From Dipylidium caninum (Eukaryota; Platyhelminthes; Cestoda; Cyclophyllidea; Dipylidiidae): DNA of 64,000 nucleotides. The stretch covers positions 62,001-126,000 of the forward strand of contig QEYB01001664.1 in NCBI GenBank assembly GCA_017562135.1, given 5' to 3'. The notes beneath the pieces were generated by a model. That model made no database searches. It was not told where the DNA came from and saw nothing but the letters and a program-made list of their open reading frames with translations. Shown in pieces: positions 23,101 to 38,100 of this stretch. The first letter of the stretch is position 1, and each line of letters opens with the position of its first letter. Made by a program: the position numbers and the translations under genes.

Positions 23101-26100
23101 GAGACTGACGAGTTGTATGCGCCCCCGAAGATCAGGGCATTACAGGAGACGCGAACCCCAGGAGGGTGGAGAGAATTCGTCACATTCTCTGAGTTTGTGT
23201 GTGTAATCGTTGCGTCTCGACAAGATAGGCTTCACGAAACAGTATTAAGCCACAAATTAACTGTTTCCACTCCATTGTCAACATGTCATCTTCCTGAGTT
23301 AGTCCAGTGAAGTTAACCAATTCCAACCAGGTAGATCACAACTATCGACACTATTCACACGCGTTGGTCCCTCTACGAGATCATAACCACTTCCATCCTC
23401 CTCGTTTTGGTTCATCGCTGAAGCTAGTCTATTATCCCGCCCACATAGCTGAACCCACCATGGAAGATTAATGACCAAAGTGCGGTGAAGTTGGGGTGTA
23501 AAAGCAGGAAGTACACCTCAAGGGGACTTAAAGCGTCTACTCAATTAGAGACTGAGTAAAACCACTGCTAAGTTCCAACCAACTTCCCTATTAAGCTAAT
23601 CCTCTCCAGCAATGAAGGGGAGGTTTTATATTGGGGTGGATTAAGCCTCGAATGGAGAGCAACAAATGCAAGTGGAATTAATGTGCTTAGGCGCTAGTCG
23701 ACAATAGCGTTGGTGGAGGAGACCGGAGTTAAGGTATTTATTTCAGGAGATCGCAGTTATCCGTGAAGTAAAAAGAACTGCTAATTAGAAGTGTATCTTG
23801 CCTAATTGTACCAACCTCAAAGTCCTCTCGACCCGATGGTACTTTTAAGAGAAATTTGCTTTGGGAGATGCGGCACTAGGAAATCTCCATTTTCATTCGT
23901 TTAAAGGTCGACCTATTTTGTTATTTTCTAAATTTCTGAGTTTTTCACTTTTTTGATTAAGCGATTATAATCTCGGAAGGATGCGAAGAGCTGATAGGGT
24001 GGCTTCAAAAGACCGCTGTAAAAATATTCGGACTACAAAATTGCAGCTATACGAAACCGACGAAGGCGTCTCTCGAACCTCCCGCCTCCGTGTCGATCTC
24101 GATAATATCGTTGCTCGACGTGTGGCCGGAACGGAAAATACGGGTTGGTGGCAGACAGCGATGTGTTTCAGAGAACCATGTCCACCTCCTCACCTCCGGA
24201 TGTTTCGATTTGGCCGACACATTTGACCTAAGCGCACTTAACTCAGGGATAGCAAAAATTGAGGAACTAAAGACCCAAATGCAAAATAAGTGGGCTTTTA
24301 TGCAGGAACTAGAAGTAAGTTCTTCCACCTTAAGCGGAAAAACTTGGTGGTAAAATTTTGCTTGACTCTATACTCAAGTACGCAATTTTGCAATTTGCGC
24401 CATTCGTTCCTCTTCTTGCCTGACGTCTATGTAATGTTATGACAATGTGGTATATTTAGGAAGAAGTTAGGCAAAGCGTTCACCACACATGCTACTGAAT
24501 TGCGAGGTTTAAAGGTAGTAGTCATTCCTTACCTAATTAATATTTTCTCGTTGTCATTTTTGTTGCATCTTCCTTGAATATTCACACCGTATCCTATAAG
24601 TTCCGTTTGTACATTAGCTTTCAAGGCCTCGTGACTTCTTTTCCCGCACAATGATGGTTTTTATTATTTAAACTAATCTGTTAAAACTACTCACCACTTG
24701 TGCTCGAATGCAGGCATTAGGCTACGTCCATCGTCAACGATTGCTTCTACACCTTCACCAGGTTTCCATCTGGCTACCAGCTTACTTATGAGCCGTCATT
24801 CCCGCCAAAGAGGGGAGAGTAACGTAAATTATACGTTAACATGGTAGAGATGTAAGTTGGGGAAGAGTGGGATGGAGACATTTGAGAAATATTTGCGATC
24901 CCTAAAAAGTGACCGTCCAGAGTGATTCAGTTTCGGGGAAATTTTGTCCACTTTGAAGAGAGTCAAACCGCTCCTTCCCTGCTGTAGGTAGTCCGGCAAA
25001 AGCATTTTTACTAGGCAAGCGATGCATGCAAGCGGTGAGGCTATTTTACAAGAGAAAAAATGTAACATTTTCCACCTCCCCTGTGTTTCGCTCACGGAGA
25101 ACGTCCCACTTTGCACGGTAAATCACTTGTAGCATCATCTGCCCTATGGACGTAGTTGAGACGGAAAGTATTATGTACGGCGGCATGCAATAGGCATGCA
25201 ATAGGCTGTTCCAATGAGAAATTCTATTTTGTTGCCTTTGTGGTATTTTGGGACACTTTCTTGCCCCTGCATAAAACCCTTCACAGCAGTCATGCAAACT
25301 GACGTCCCATTGTAGAACATATCCATCGCACAGGCCTAAGTTTGGGGGATTCTACTTTACACAAACTGCAATTTTGCCTCTTTTTGGGATTGGGTGGAGT
25401 CAAACTGACCTTGAAGATTTATAATCATTGCGAATTTTTTTATTTAGCAACATTATGAGTATTTAATGGAGAATACTGACAAGTTCGCCCAACACGAGGA
25501 GAGTCTGAGACTTGTTAAGGCACACTTTCGCAAGATTGAGAAGTGGCTCTCCGACTGCGCTTCCATCGTGTCCGCCCATAGGGAGGTAATCAGTGTGCTT
25601 CGGTAAGACCATCGACCACACATATTCATTCCCTTTCTGTCCTTATCTCCATGCTGATAAGGTAAAATGAGTTAAGTTATCAATTGAAGCCTTCAGCGTG
25701 TGGCAGGTTAGCGATTTTATTGACGTAATAAGTGAAGGACGAAGAGATATGAAGCTCTTCGCCGACTTAAAGCATGGTTATTAGGCTTACCTTAATCATC
25801 CTGGCCCCCACCCATCCACTCTCTTCCCCTCCGACCCCCTTGCTTTGTCTTTAACACTTAAAGTAGGTGGACAGTTGGCAGTCATTTTGATAGGGGACAC
25901 ATTCGTAAGTGAAAATCCCAACCTCCTCGGATTTACAAAATGAGATACAACTATTTTGACAAGGAAAACCGTTGCTATGTCATAGTGTCTCTGCGCGGCC
26001 TGCCATTTGGCGATTTAAAGCTATTTGGTGTCTTCACTGCCTCTCTATTTTTCATCTTTTGGAGGCTTGCTACATCTTGTTCGATTATGGAGTCTGGAAG

Positions 26101-29100
26101 ATTTTTATCGGTCAGCCCATCTTCACACTTTCCTTAGGTCGAATTCTTTCCTTACGCCTTATCCAAATGTTTGCAACTACCTTCACGTTGGTATCCTTGA
26201 TTTCATGCCTCGTCTAATACATGAAAGGAACAAGGCAGATGGAATAGTTTGCGCCATTTGGCCAAAACGGAAAATGTGAAAAATGTCCCTTTACACCATG
26301 GGTACTATAAAAACCACTTTTATTTCCGTTTGACGTAACTCGGGACATTTTTTGCCAAATTCAATTTAATTTGGGGTAACGAAGGGAAGGACTACTTCCC
26401 GATATATAACTTTGAAGTTTTGAAAGAATTTTTAGGAAGGACGCTAAAAGGAATTCGTGCAGAGTAAATTCCGGTAACCCACTTCCTATGCCCGCATCAA
26501 ATTTAAACTTCAAGGAATTGCTTTAATCAACTTGGTTGTAAAGCCTGTTTAGTTTTCGTGGGTAGGTCAAAGTCCTAGAGGAGCCTTCACTAAAGCATTT
26601 ATTGAAGTAGTGCGTATATCGCTTCTTCATAGGCACTTCTCGATCGTGTAATACAGTTGTTTGAATAAATACCTAATGTCATTCACTCTTTACCAACCAA
26701 TCGACCTGCTCCTACACCACTTTCCATCCGAGCATGTCAACTTCACTTCACCATTTTCGAAAGCACTGGCGATCCAGCAGTAAATTGACAAAGGTGTCCC
26801 TGCCTATCGCCCTAAATAGATTCACAGGAGAACTGGAAGGACTTCCCCAGGGCGATGGTATTGTTTTCGGCTTATATATTCGTGGGGCGTGAGTATTTAC
26901 CTCATCACGAGTGAGATAACTGTGTCTAGACCTAGTAAAAGCCTCCTCATAAAGAAAACCTAAGGATCCTTAGTGATGAGGAAAAGTTTGCATTTTTAAG
27001 CACTGCGCCTGCCTGGAACCCATCTGTGCTTATGGCTTATGTGCATGAATGTATGGAATAAACGCTGCGGATTGGGATAGGACTGCTGAAACCTATAGTC
27101 ACGATTTAGACACTGAATTGGTACTTCACCCGCGCCCCCATTCCTCCTCCTCCAATTCGTCACTCGTCTCCTATTTCGAGAGCGTAATTTTCTTCCCAAA
27201 TAATATCAGCATTTTGTTTCTGGCCTCACCTTCAGGACTCTGGGAGACGAGAATCAGTGGATGCAACAAAAACAGATGCAAGTGAGCTGCGAAAACACAA
27301 CGCTTTCATTGTTGGAGGTGCAGAAGTTGCTAATTCGACATCAAAACCTCACCAATGAGGTGGAAAATCGAAATAAGAGGAATCAACCACTCCTCAAAGT
27401 GGGTTTAATTTCGCTTTTTTACTTAAGTGAATGTGCAGTATCGGCAGTTGTCACATTTTTTTTGCCTTTCTGTTTGGCTCAAAGTGGTTTTCTTGCCTTC
27501 TTAAGACCCATACCAAATGTTGACTAAGTTTACTTTAAAAAGAAACAAAAGTGAAGTGACCTTATCTCACTTTGAGGGCCCTCTTGTACAATTAATTAGT
27601 GAAGCCATGAAAACTGCATCATTGTGGGAATTTGGAATTTATGAAGTGTTTTTCCATTTCCGGTTAACGAGGCTTTTAAAAGCATCTGCTCCTCTTGCCC
27701 GAATTTCCAGAAGAAAATTCTTTGAATTGCTCTAATCTTCACTCGGTGGGTGATTATTTCCACTGTGTGTTCAAAAATGAGGCAGTGCTGCTGTCAATGG
27801 TGGACTTGTCACCTGTGAATCCCGTTTTCAAAGCGCACACAGAGGAGATGGTGAAAGCAGAAGGGAGAAAACCATCATTAAGCATGTCATTGAGACTTCC
27901 TTCTTACCTGACAGGCTAAATTAGTTTTATCTTATGCGTTGGCGAAACCTTGAGTGGCACTCGCGCCTCGGTTGTGTTTATCCGTTGGGAGAATAATAAC
28001 TTGGTAGCTTTTTTGACACCCCAGCCACAATAGGAAAAACCAAGTTGTAGGGTTCGGAGTTGTCTAATAGTGGATGGTCAAACCTCCCACTCACTTGTTC
28101 CATTGAGAATCCCATTTTCTCCTTTTTCCTACATTTACCACGTAGAGGTAAACTGTGCGACGGTACACCTTTCCTCATAAAAAAGTACTTAAGAGTTTCG
28201 AATCTGCGAAGCTGGAGTGTGGGATGCAACAGATCTTTACATATGCTCGACAAGACTTATTTAAATTTTCTTTATCAAAAATAACCAGAAAATTTTATTT
28301 GCACCTGAAGCGCGTTTGATTGATAATTAGTCACCCGAGGCGGTTAAGGGGAACATAGGAAGTCCGAACTGAACATATATTTATGGCGGTCTCCAGACAG
28401 GCGATTTAAAACGTACAATGGAAATTAGAGAAACGTAGGCCGTTTTGCCATGTCAAAGGATCCAAATAGGCAGTTGATTGACCAACCTCTTTACGAGTCA
28501 GTGGTAATTGCGTTGACAAATTCTAAAATGCAACCTAAATTAAGGTGTGATTATAAATCCCAGTCCCTCCTGTCTCCTCAGGTAGTCATCGAGTGGTTAA
28601 AAATGGCAGAAAAGTTCAGGACGCGGGTCCTTCACGTGACGGATGAAATGGGCTACTGTGCGGCGTTTATTGCCGCGCATCAGGGTCTCTCGAGGGAGCT
28701 CTTCGCAAAGGCCAGTGAACTGGTGTTTCGACAAGCGGTCGTGCATCGAGATATCGGTGTGCGTCGCGTTGTACTGCTTCACTGGCGGGCTTGGTTCATT
28801 CAACAGATGGACCTGTTAGAACTTTATAACTGGCTCACGGAGACGGAGTCTACGGTGATGACCGAGTGTCATGCGGCTCGTGGTCTGGCTTCAGCCAACG
28901 CAGCCATTAAGAAGCACTCGGTGGTCGAAGGTATTGTTGCAGACTTCCAAGCGCCGAGACTCCGACTTCTAAGTGAGTCATCTCTCTCGAATTAGTCAGA
29001 ACCCATGTTCATGTGCTCCCCTCACCTTCTGAACCCCAGCCACACGTCCATTTGTGTTGAAAGGCCTTGTGTATTCAACTCGCGAGGCCGCAGTTGTTCC

Positions 29101-32100
29101 TGAATTGGACCACTGAGGTAGTTGTTTTCTATTCAATCTCCCGCCTTTCGGTGCTTGCTCGAATATGCGAATAGTCTTTCTTGCCTATATTCTGTCACAT
29201 TTCTGCCCTTTTATATCACTGCATTCCTCTATTTTCAGTCTGAGCAGCAGCTCCGTAATTATCATGTTAGGTTTGGCACTAGATAGTGAATCCACCAAGC
29301 ATCGCAGCCCTTCCGAGGTGGGGAACGGAGACCTAATCACAGTTCTGTTACTGAAATGATATGACTGCTAAAACTTCCACCTTGTCTGATCTCCCGTCGT
29401 CAAGTTTCAGATCTCTCAACCCTGGCAAATAAAGAGACCTTGTAGAAGGTGACATTCAAAGATTTGATGCGGTTGTCCTTGACGGTTCACACGAGAACAA
29501 GTGTGGAAGTTTAAAGACCCTGTTTATCAGCGCAGAGAGGTTATTTCCATGTCAGATGTATTTAGGTGTTTGTAACTATGTAAAACTTCCCGTGAGGCCT
29601 GATTAATGCCGACATGAAAATGTGAGGAAAGGGTGAGGAAAGGGCAGCAATAAAAACCTCCAAAGCGACACACATTAGCGAGGCTATTATGTCTAGGAGT
29701 TCTGGAACTTGAGATAAGGAATTCGAAGCCTATCTATAAGCTCCCTCTCCTTTCTCCAGGAGTAAGTAACGCATTTCCCCCCAGCTCATTCCCCAGTCTC
29801 ACAAAGAGTATCTTTTAATCAATGCGAATTGCATTTTTACGTTGTTACAGGCACACGAACAGCTGAACTGCTAACCACGATAGCTGACATGATTTCAGTG
29901 GAACAAGAGAGGCTAACTCGATGCTTGGAAGCCTCAAATCTCTTGACTAATACAGTGGATGCTGCCAAAGCGAGGGTTCATCGACACAGACTGCGTCGAC
30001 GAATTCACATGCTTGAGAGGTCTAGCACCAAACTCAGGTCTACCCAAACATCTGTACAGCGACAATTCACAGATCTTCGGGATTTGGTGATGGAGAAGAA
30101 GCATCGACTCTACGAACTCCTCGCTTTAAATAGACTCTACGAGGAAGTTAGTGATATCGAGGTGATCTTCCTCACCGTTTTCCGCATTATCCACCTTCTG
30201 GACGTGTCCTGGTGTGCTGTGAGCACTACTCGATCGTGCCACTATCAAGGAGTTTAAAGTTGGGCTGCAAGTAATCTTATTAATCTCCAGTGTCACATAA
30301 ATGTGACGTCAAGGCTTCGTCAGTCTCAGCAAATTGTAACCCTTATCTGGAGTAGACTGAGTGATGCTAGCCCACCAAAAAAAAAGTAATTTCATGCTTT
30401 AGTTCGGGGGAAGCGGGTGAAGTGATCACTCCAACAAGCTAAGTGTCAATGTCCTAAGTAATAACAAGCTGTCACACGCGTGACAACCCACTTTCTCCAG
30501 GAGCTTATGGCATTATTGTGTCATTTACCCCCGAATATTTCATTTAATCACGATTCCGCATTCGTCTCGGTGTGGTAGGATGGGATAAGACTATAAATTA
30601 CGGTTAAGTGGTGCACATCTGGTGGAACAAATCATGAAGACTTGGCGTTCCTCACTCCCATTCGGGTCGGAGCCTTTTAAGACTTCTTCATAACTGGTTT
30701 AAATGGTTTTTAGGAGTGGATTTGGAGTAGAACAGAAGAGGCACTAACCGACAATACTGGCCGCGATTTGGACGAGTGTGCACGTCTCCAGAATGACTTC
30801 TGTGATGTGCAACAAAGCATACTCCACGACGGGTTGTCCGACCAACTGGTTCGCGAAAGTCTAACTCTTCTGGAACTATCACCCACGGATTTTGAGACAA
30901 TTGGGCAACTTCCAACCATGTCGGACAGTCCGGAACGTCTAATTCGTGCCATAAAGGTGTGTCGCCAAATGACCAAATTGAAACACTCTGACTCGCCTCA
31001 AATTGCTCAGTGGCAAGATCGCCTAGTTGAGGATTGGTGTGAGCTAACAGAACTCCTCAAAACTCGAGGAGAACTGCTACAAGCGGCTGGCAATAGGCTA
31101 CTCTTTCTTCGCTGTTGCGAAGTAAGCTGTCAATCAATTCTTTTTAAAATCGCGTTCACTTACGTTAGCTATTTGATTAAAGGACGTCACTTATTTTTGC
31201 TGTGCTTAAGAACATACAAACCCGCTTTTTCCCGAGCAGTTCTGCTCCTGGTCAATTCACGGGCATAAACTCTTCACCCGTTGTCTCTATCTATAAATTC
31301 ACGCCATCGTGGGATATTTGCTACAGACTGCGGACGTATTGTGGAAATTTGTGTTTTCTAAGTGTTTCACCTGGCCTTCGACTGCCACGCAGCTTCACAC
31401 TAGTCCACCTTCCGGCACCATGCATAACCACATTCATCGTTGTCCACAAATCCGACTACAATTCTACTGTCCTAACTTTTGCCCTGAAAAATATACCCAA
31501 AGGCCTTATATGATTCTCTTATCAGACGGAAGGCCAATTCGCGTCAATCATAAGCGGAAAATTCTCGTAATCATTTTAATGCCATCTCCTCTTGTGCTAC
31601 GGGTACAACACCAAGACAATTTGTCAACGTGGAGTTAAAAAAGGCTCCTCAAAGGAGCTTGAAGGCGAATTTAGAGAAATACTTTACGGGACTTACTCCC
31701 GAGCGCAGAAGTGGGAGGTCAACCTCGATTAAATAATGGTTCAGTCAGTGTGGCGTCGTTGGGTCAGGACTAAAGAGTAGAGTTTGGGGGCTTGAGGGGT
31801 ACACATTGGGTATTTCCGCCATTTACTTTTTATTCTTCCTTTGTAATTTGTGCAACAGTTTTGAAATGCTACCGTTTAAATATGGATGTTTTGACTATTT
31901 TCTAATATCTTCTCATGATAATTATTTTAGGAAGTAATCACGGACTTGCACGAAAAGATGGACAGTTTTCCGACGGTGTTGGGAGCCGACTCCCAATCTT
32001 TGATACGCCAACAACGCCAACAAATGAATTTTCAGCAATCCATCATGCCCATAGGCCAACGCGTAAGACAACCGTGGTCTCGTTAAACTTCCTCTTTTCG

Positions 32101-35100
32101 TTCCATTATTTGACAGAGAAAATTCAAATCTCTCCCCCTCAAATCTACAGCATGGATTGGGCACTAATCTAACCGGACTTAAATGATAACGAGCCTGTTA
32201 TCAACTACACCTATCATAATTTAAGTTTAACGTGAGAGTTGACAGAGTGTTGGAACTAAGGGACCATACTATATCTGTCATAATGCGTCTGAAAAATTTG
32301 TCATTTCAGGGACGTAGTAGGGGGTTGTGGGGTTAGAATTTGGAGCAACATATTTACTTGAATGACACTAAACCAAACTACCCCGTGAATGTGTGACAGG
32401 CTTAGAGAAAATGCTGTGGGTAGCAGCCGAGTGAACCACCAGCCTCATTCGGACTTCCAGGTAATGGAAAATGGTTCTTTTAGGATTTTGAAAGTCCGCC
32501 GGGGCGAACGACAGTCCAGGTGGAGGAGCTTCACACGGCGTCCTCAAGCCTAATTGACAGGTTAACGAAAGCAGACTGAGAGACGGATCAAAACTTTGGC
32601 CAAATGATTTTGTTGAGTGAGGGAGAAGGTTTAGATGTGCCATTTTTAGAAATAAGCACTTCTGCATATGGAAACGATCAAAAAATTGTTTCAGTGAATT
32701 TCACTTTCCTCAGGGCCTAGTTTAAATTCTGGTCAAGTAGTGGTAACTCACTCATAATAAAGACATCACAATGTCCAGGAAAACCGGTGGAAGGAGGGAT
32801 AAAGTGGGAAGAGGGCGAAAAAGGCATTGATGATAAAAACGGTGGTGCTTTTGGCGGTTATAATGGTGGTGGTGGTGGTGGCGACGACAGAGAAGATGGA
32901 AAGAAGATAGTATTTTACTTCTCATCTCCACCTCGAAGTGCACACTGTCCTTTGCCACCTCCCACTGCGGCTTATACGACAGGAGGCCACACGGTTAATG
33001 TCTCGACACAAAGGAGGGAAATGAAGTGACGTAGACGGGAGAATGAGACAAGAGGATGGGAAGGGGTACAGGGTAGGACAGAACAAGACAACAGGAAAGG
33101 ACAGAGTTGGGCAGGTGAGGGCAGAGGAGAAGAGGGGGAGCGAGGCGATGGGGAGATCAAGAATCCTTCAACTGCTACCACCATGCCTTCTACTGTACCC
33201 CGCTAAGTGCACACACACCGGCAAATCACATTTGTCAGTTCTCGCAGCACGCAACACAGCACGGCGCAACGACACACGCCACCCCACAAATAAAATATAG
33301 CCTTTTTCTGCTACCCATTACCTGCCTCGCCGTCGCCGTTGGTATATCCTCCCACTGGTCTCGTCCACGCCCTTGTGCTCGCTCAATCTCCCACCCCTAA
33401 AACCCCCACAACTCGCCTACGAATCATTCTCAGCGAAGTGGGCACGCATCTGTCCCTCATAGTTTGCAGACGTGGAAGAACCGGCAGTGTAAGACGACAT
33501 AGATAGCATCCACTCGACCTCTCCTCAGGCCCTCCACTCTACCATCTCCTTGTGTTTGCTACTCCTCATCACACATTCTCCTCCTGAACTCATGTCTATA
33601 CTCACTGTCCCACTACACCTCTCTGCTCTCGCACCCTATCCAATGTCCACTGCTCCTCGTCTCTCCGTCATCTACAACAGCTGCTGCTCAACCTCCTGAC
33701 CCCACTGTTAGCCGACTCATCACCGATCCACACCTCGTACACGTATAAGTCGGGGCGTTGTGGGAATCTGCCACCAGCTCATCTGCCCCTCCTTCCGAAC
33801 AGAGGAAGAATACACGAGAGATGAAGGAGCTCATGAAGCCCACGCTACCTCATGCATTCTTACACTTTCCACTTTAGTTAATGGTAGAAGCAGAAGGCCA
33901 GAGAAGCCTGATACATGGGAGCAGAGATAGGAGAGGAATTATGGAGGGTTTGCTACAAGGTGTTTGGTCTGTTCGGTTGGAGGAAAGAAGATATTCGAGT
34001 CGCCCATTAGCCGGCTGCCTTTATTTAGCGCCGCGATCTGTGACGAGAAAAAGCCACAACTTCTTCACTTAACTGCTCAAACCACATTTCTACTTCCTTC
34101 AAGGCAAATTTAAATCCCGTCTTGTTATCATCATTCTAAGGGAAGAGAAAAACGTAAACGCTTTGATTTCTCTCCTGATAACATTATTCTGTGATAAGAT
34201 TTAGCTTCTTCATTTCGCTCCAATATTTCTCATTTTACGAGGTTTGAAATTTATTTTTAATATGATGCCCAAGCTTTAGTTACCATTACTGACAGTGCTA
34301 AAACGCCCTCTTCGGGAAACCCGTTTGAGTGCAAATTGACACTGATATCACTCTAAGTTTGTCATTTCACTGGAGTTGAACTCTTCTGCCCCGATCTTCC
34401 CAAGGAGCGGATAACTAGAAAACCCTACTTTTCAAGGTTATAAGTTTCTTGTCGCAATGGTAATGATGTGGCCCATCTTAACTTCAGAGAGAAGGGCGGT
34501 TCGTCCCCACTACACGGCATTATGTGCCATCTCCTCCCCTGCCTCGCCAACTTAAGGTATTGTGACGTGGAAGTGGAGGAACGAACACCGCTGTAGCCGT
34601 TTGGTGATGTAGCCCGAGCTAGCCCAAAAGAGTCCCAGTCAAATATTTTGACTTACCAATTTTCCGTCCCATTCGTCTTACTTCTCGTCCCGGCTGGTGA
34701 AACAACAGCTCTAGTAGCGTCGTATGATTCAAAAGGTTAAAGAGAGTTGTTACTGTCACCATTTTGACGTTACCGTGTGAGCCGAAACCTGTAAAACATT
34801 TGCTAGATAGTTCAGCTGGATGACAGTGGACACAATAACCGAACTGCTTTTCTTTGTCCAAAATGAGTGTAGGGGAGTTCCCATATGAAACCCTCACTAT
34901 GGTAACTCTTTGAATTAAGAAGTGTTTTCCTCTACGCACTCACCCCACCAGCATGACGTCCATTCCTTCGCTTGGCGTAGTGCTCTCAGGGGAAAACACC
35001 TCTCGGTCAGGCGAGTCAAAAGTTATGCGACCATAAATTCCTCTTAGTGCCTTGTTTGCGTATGTGTGGCGCTCTCAAACCACTTCATCCTCACTTACTA

Positions 35101-38100
35101 GAAGGGAGGTTCACCTTTCCACTCCTCTACTCTGATGCAGGCCAGCTGTCTAAGCTTCCTAATAGCATCGCTATCCGAGTTGACTTCTCTTTTCAGGTGA
35201 ACTGGGTGGTTCGCGCGGCCAGCGTTCTTCTCCCCCTTTATGCAAATGATGAGGCGGAAGAAGTGGAGACGCAGAAGTCAAACGTAGAAGAGGCATGGGA
35301 ACGACTCAATGCAATGATTGAAACACGCTCTAGGATGTTACAAGACGTGGAGGGGTTATCCCGATGGCTCACGGGATTGCACCATAGTTTGAATTGGATC
35401 ACTGCTTCGCAGGGTCTCATTTCGGCCGCCAGAGAGCGTGAAGCTCTCGAACTCGAAGCTCGTTGTGGAGGGTAAGAAGGTCGCTACTGTTTTTATTTCA
35501 GCTAGCCAAGCCTTCATCTTGTCAATTTAATAGGACGACGCTCATGCTAATAGTTTGAAAACTGCACAAAGGGTGTTGAGCATAAAAAGCGGACAAAAGA
35601 TTCAATTTTTAATATTCTCCATTGACATCTGCGACAGGTGCCACCGATTGGACAAGTCCTATTTGACTTCTTAAACAAAATCTTTGCATTGGGGTTAATA
35701 AAGGATTCAACACCTCTTTTGATTTCAGTTTGCCTATTGTAATTTTTATGCTAAAATATGTGATAATAGCGGAAAGATAATACGCGGTTAGGGAGATATT
35801 GGGAGAATATTTAATGTTGCAGAGAGGTTAATTTTTCAACAGTAATTAAGGCTTTATGTGGTCGTTCAACGGTGCTATGAAGTAATATTGCGCCATGCCG
35901 ATTTAGCAATACTGCTTTTTTTTATTTTTTAAAAGTTTCACACGCATGAAATTAATTTCACAGCCTCTGTTAGTATTTCGCCCGATTGTATTGAGGGAAA
36001 GAATAGAGATCACTCCATTAGCGTTCAATAACAAGGTAACCACAAATTTTGGATAAAATTTCGGCTCAGTAATATGTCCTAAGGGTGTTTTCTCATCCAC
36101 CAATTTGCTTCTTCGTTTTCTATTGTCATAAAAAGTCCACTTTTCACCAGAAGTGATGATTTGGTGCATAAACGGCTTGATCGATGTAATACGGCACACG
36201 TGAGCCCATTTGTATACTTTATCATTTATTGTACGCAGATGTTTTATCACAGTTGTACGAGTAGCTAATTCCTCGTTTAGACCCTAGTTCAGAGCCTCGT
36301 TGACGATACTCAAATTACCAGAACGAAAACTGCGGAACCGACATCGAGCATCCTTTTCATTAGTGGATCCACCCCCAAACGCCTCATGACTGCTTCTCGA
36401 AACTTGAGCTGCGTTGCGATTTAATTTGATCAAGTACCGGAAAAGTGGATGTTAGTAACGTTGCGTTTCCATTTAGTTTTGACTGAAAATCAAATAAAAG
36501 TAGGATGGAAAGCATAAAATTTTTGGAGATGAGTAAGAGGAATACCTCATTACTTCACACTTTGCTTTTCACCTCCAATAGTGACCCCTTGAACCTCCAA
36601 AAAATTTCCCACTTTGAAGAGATGTTGTCAGTCCCTAATTAGTAAATGACAAGTTTGTCGATGGCTCGGGAACTGTCATAACTTTCTGCTGCACAATGAT
36701 CCATGCGGTAGGTCTGAGCGAAACGCATGTTAGACCATATATGACCAGGTGAAGTACACCAAATGCCTATTTTACTAAATAAATAAATCCACATAATCCA
36801 TTTAATCGATTCAAAATGAACATTCGAATAAGTCGATAGAATATTGACTGCAAATGTGGATCGATGGGTCGATAAATACATTGATGGACTGATCCAGGAA
36901 GAACACAAAATAGCCCTAACATTGAGATGTCTCCGTCAGATAAGTGTCACTTGTCATGTTCTTGACATTTTTTTCATGTTGAACCATTAGAGTGCGGACG
37001 ACCTTCGTCCCTTTCCACTGAACCAGCGGATCTAATCAGCACGCACCTGGGTGTTCCTCCCCAAATTAACCCAAAGAAACACTTTTAATACCTTGGTGGA
37101 CTCTTTCAATATCCTTGCGAAGTAGTTTAGCACTCAACGCCATTAGAAGAAACAAGCGACTTTGGGGTTCGTAAAGGTTGAGTGCAGACTGAAATTGACC
37201 GGAATGGATCTTCAGTCAGTTGTCTTCTTGGCCTACATTAACAGATGTTTCTACCTCATAATCACAATGTTATTCTGTCGGAAAAATCACATTATGGTAG
37301 GATTCACGTCCACTTTTGCTAGGTTTAAGCTCCCCAGGGGAAATTAATTCTTGATGTCAAGGAATATCTTTCGGTTTGAATGATGTTATTGCAGCCGTTC
37401 GGGTTGATGGAGAGATTTAAAGAAAAACCATATAGACGACATCCCGTTGATCGGCGCCAAATGCCAAAGCCCTCTTTTTCCACACCCAATCGTTTTTTCT
37501 TCCCTCGGAGACTGCTTTTAGTGAATCTAGGCGAAAACATGAACTTTTTTCATATTCGTCTATATAGTTTTTGTATTTGGCGATGCGGAGGATTTTGCCT
37601 AGCGTCTGTGTGAGGCATCATTAAGCCTTAATTCGCGGAATCGGATGTTGCAAGTCTGAATTTCGAGGTTGCGTGTCTCTCAAAAATAAATAATTTCAAG
37701 AATCGAGTAATCGGCCTGAGGTGAGGCGTCTTCATGGCTTACGTCTCACGTGTCGCCATGAAGCACACGAAATAAGTAGGTTTCTTTGCTGTTTTTCCTC
37801 ATGAGGGTCAGAGTTCACTGGATATCCCTTCGGGGAAAAGGAGTGATTTCGGAGCCGTAGCCTTTTGCTTTCTCAAACATAGTACTGTGGCCTTTCTAAG
37901 AGTTTTACAATTTTCTCTGGTATTCATACATTTTTCTCTTGGAAAGCTTACCTGAGACCGGATATTTTCTTCCCAAGGCGACTTCTTCAACACGATATAC
38001 CTCAGTTTATAACGCAACACAAACAACTCTGGGACGAGATTTCCACCTGGGACTCAAGCATCCAATTCCAATGTGAAGAAGGCGCTACAGCCAACGTTCA

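Noticed and set aside
25182..25203. Tandem duplication of an 11-base unit (ggcatgcaata) and other short runs (G11 at 14453-14463, AGGT units at 9357-9371)
   Set aside because: Ordinary small repeats in introns with no link to a gene feature.
33881..34072. Frame starting MVEAEGQRSLIHGS, present twice in the window
   Set aside because: Its conservation comes from the shared repeat (copies A and B), not from coding selection. The frame ends differ between the copies.
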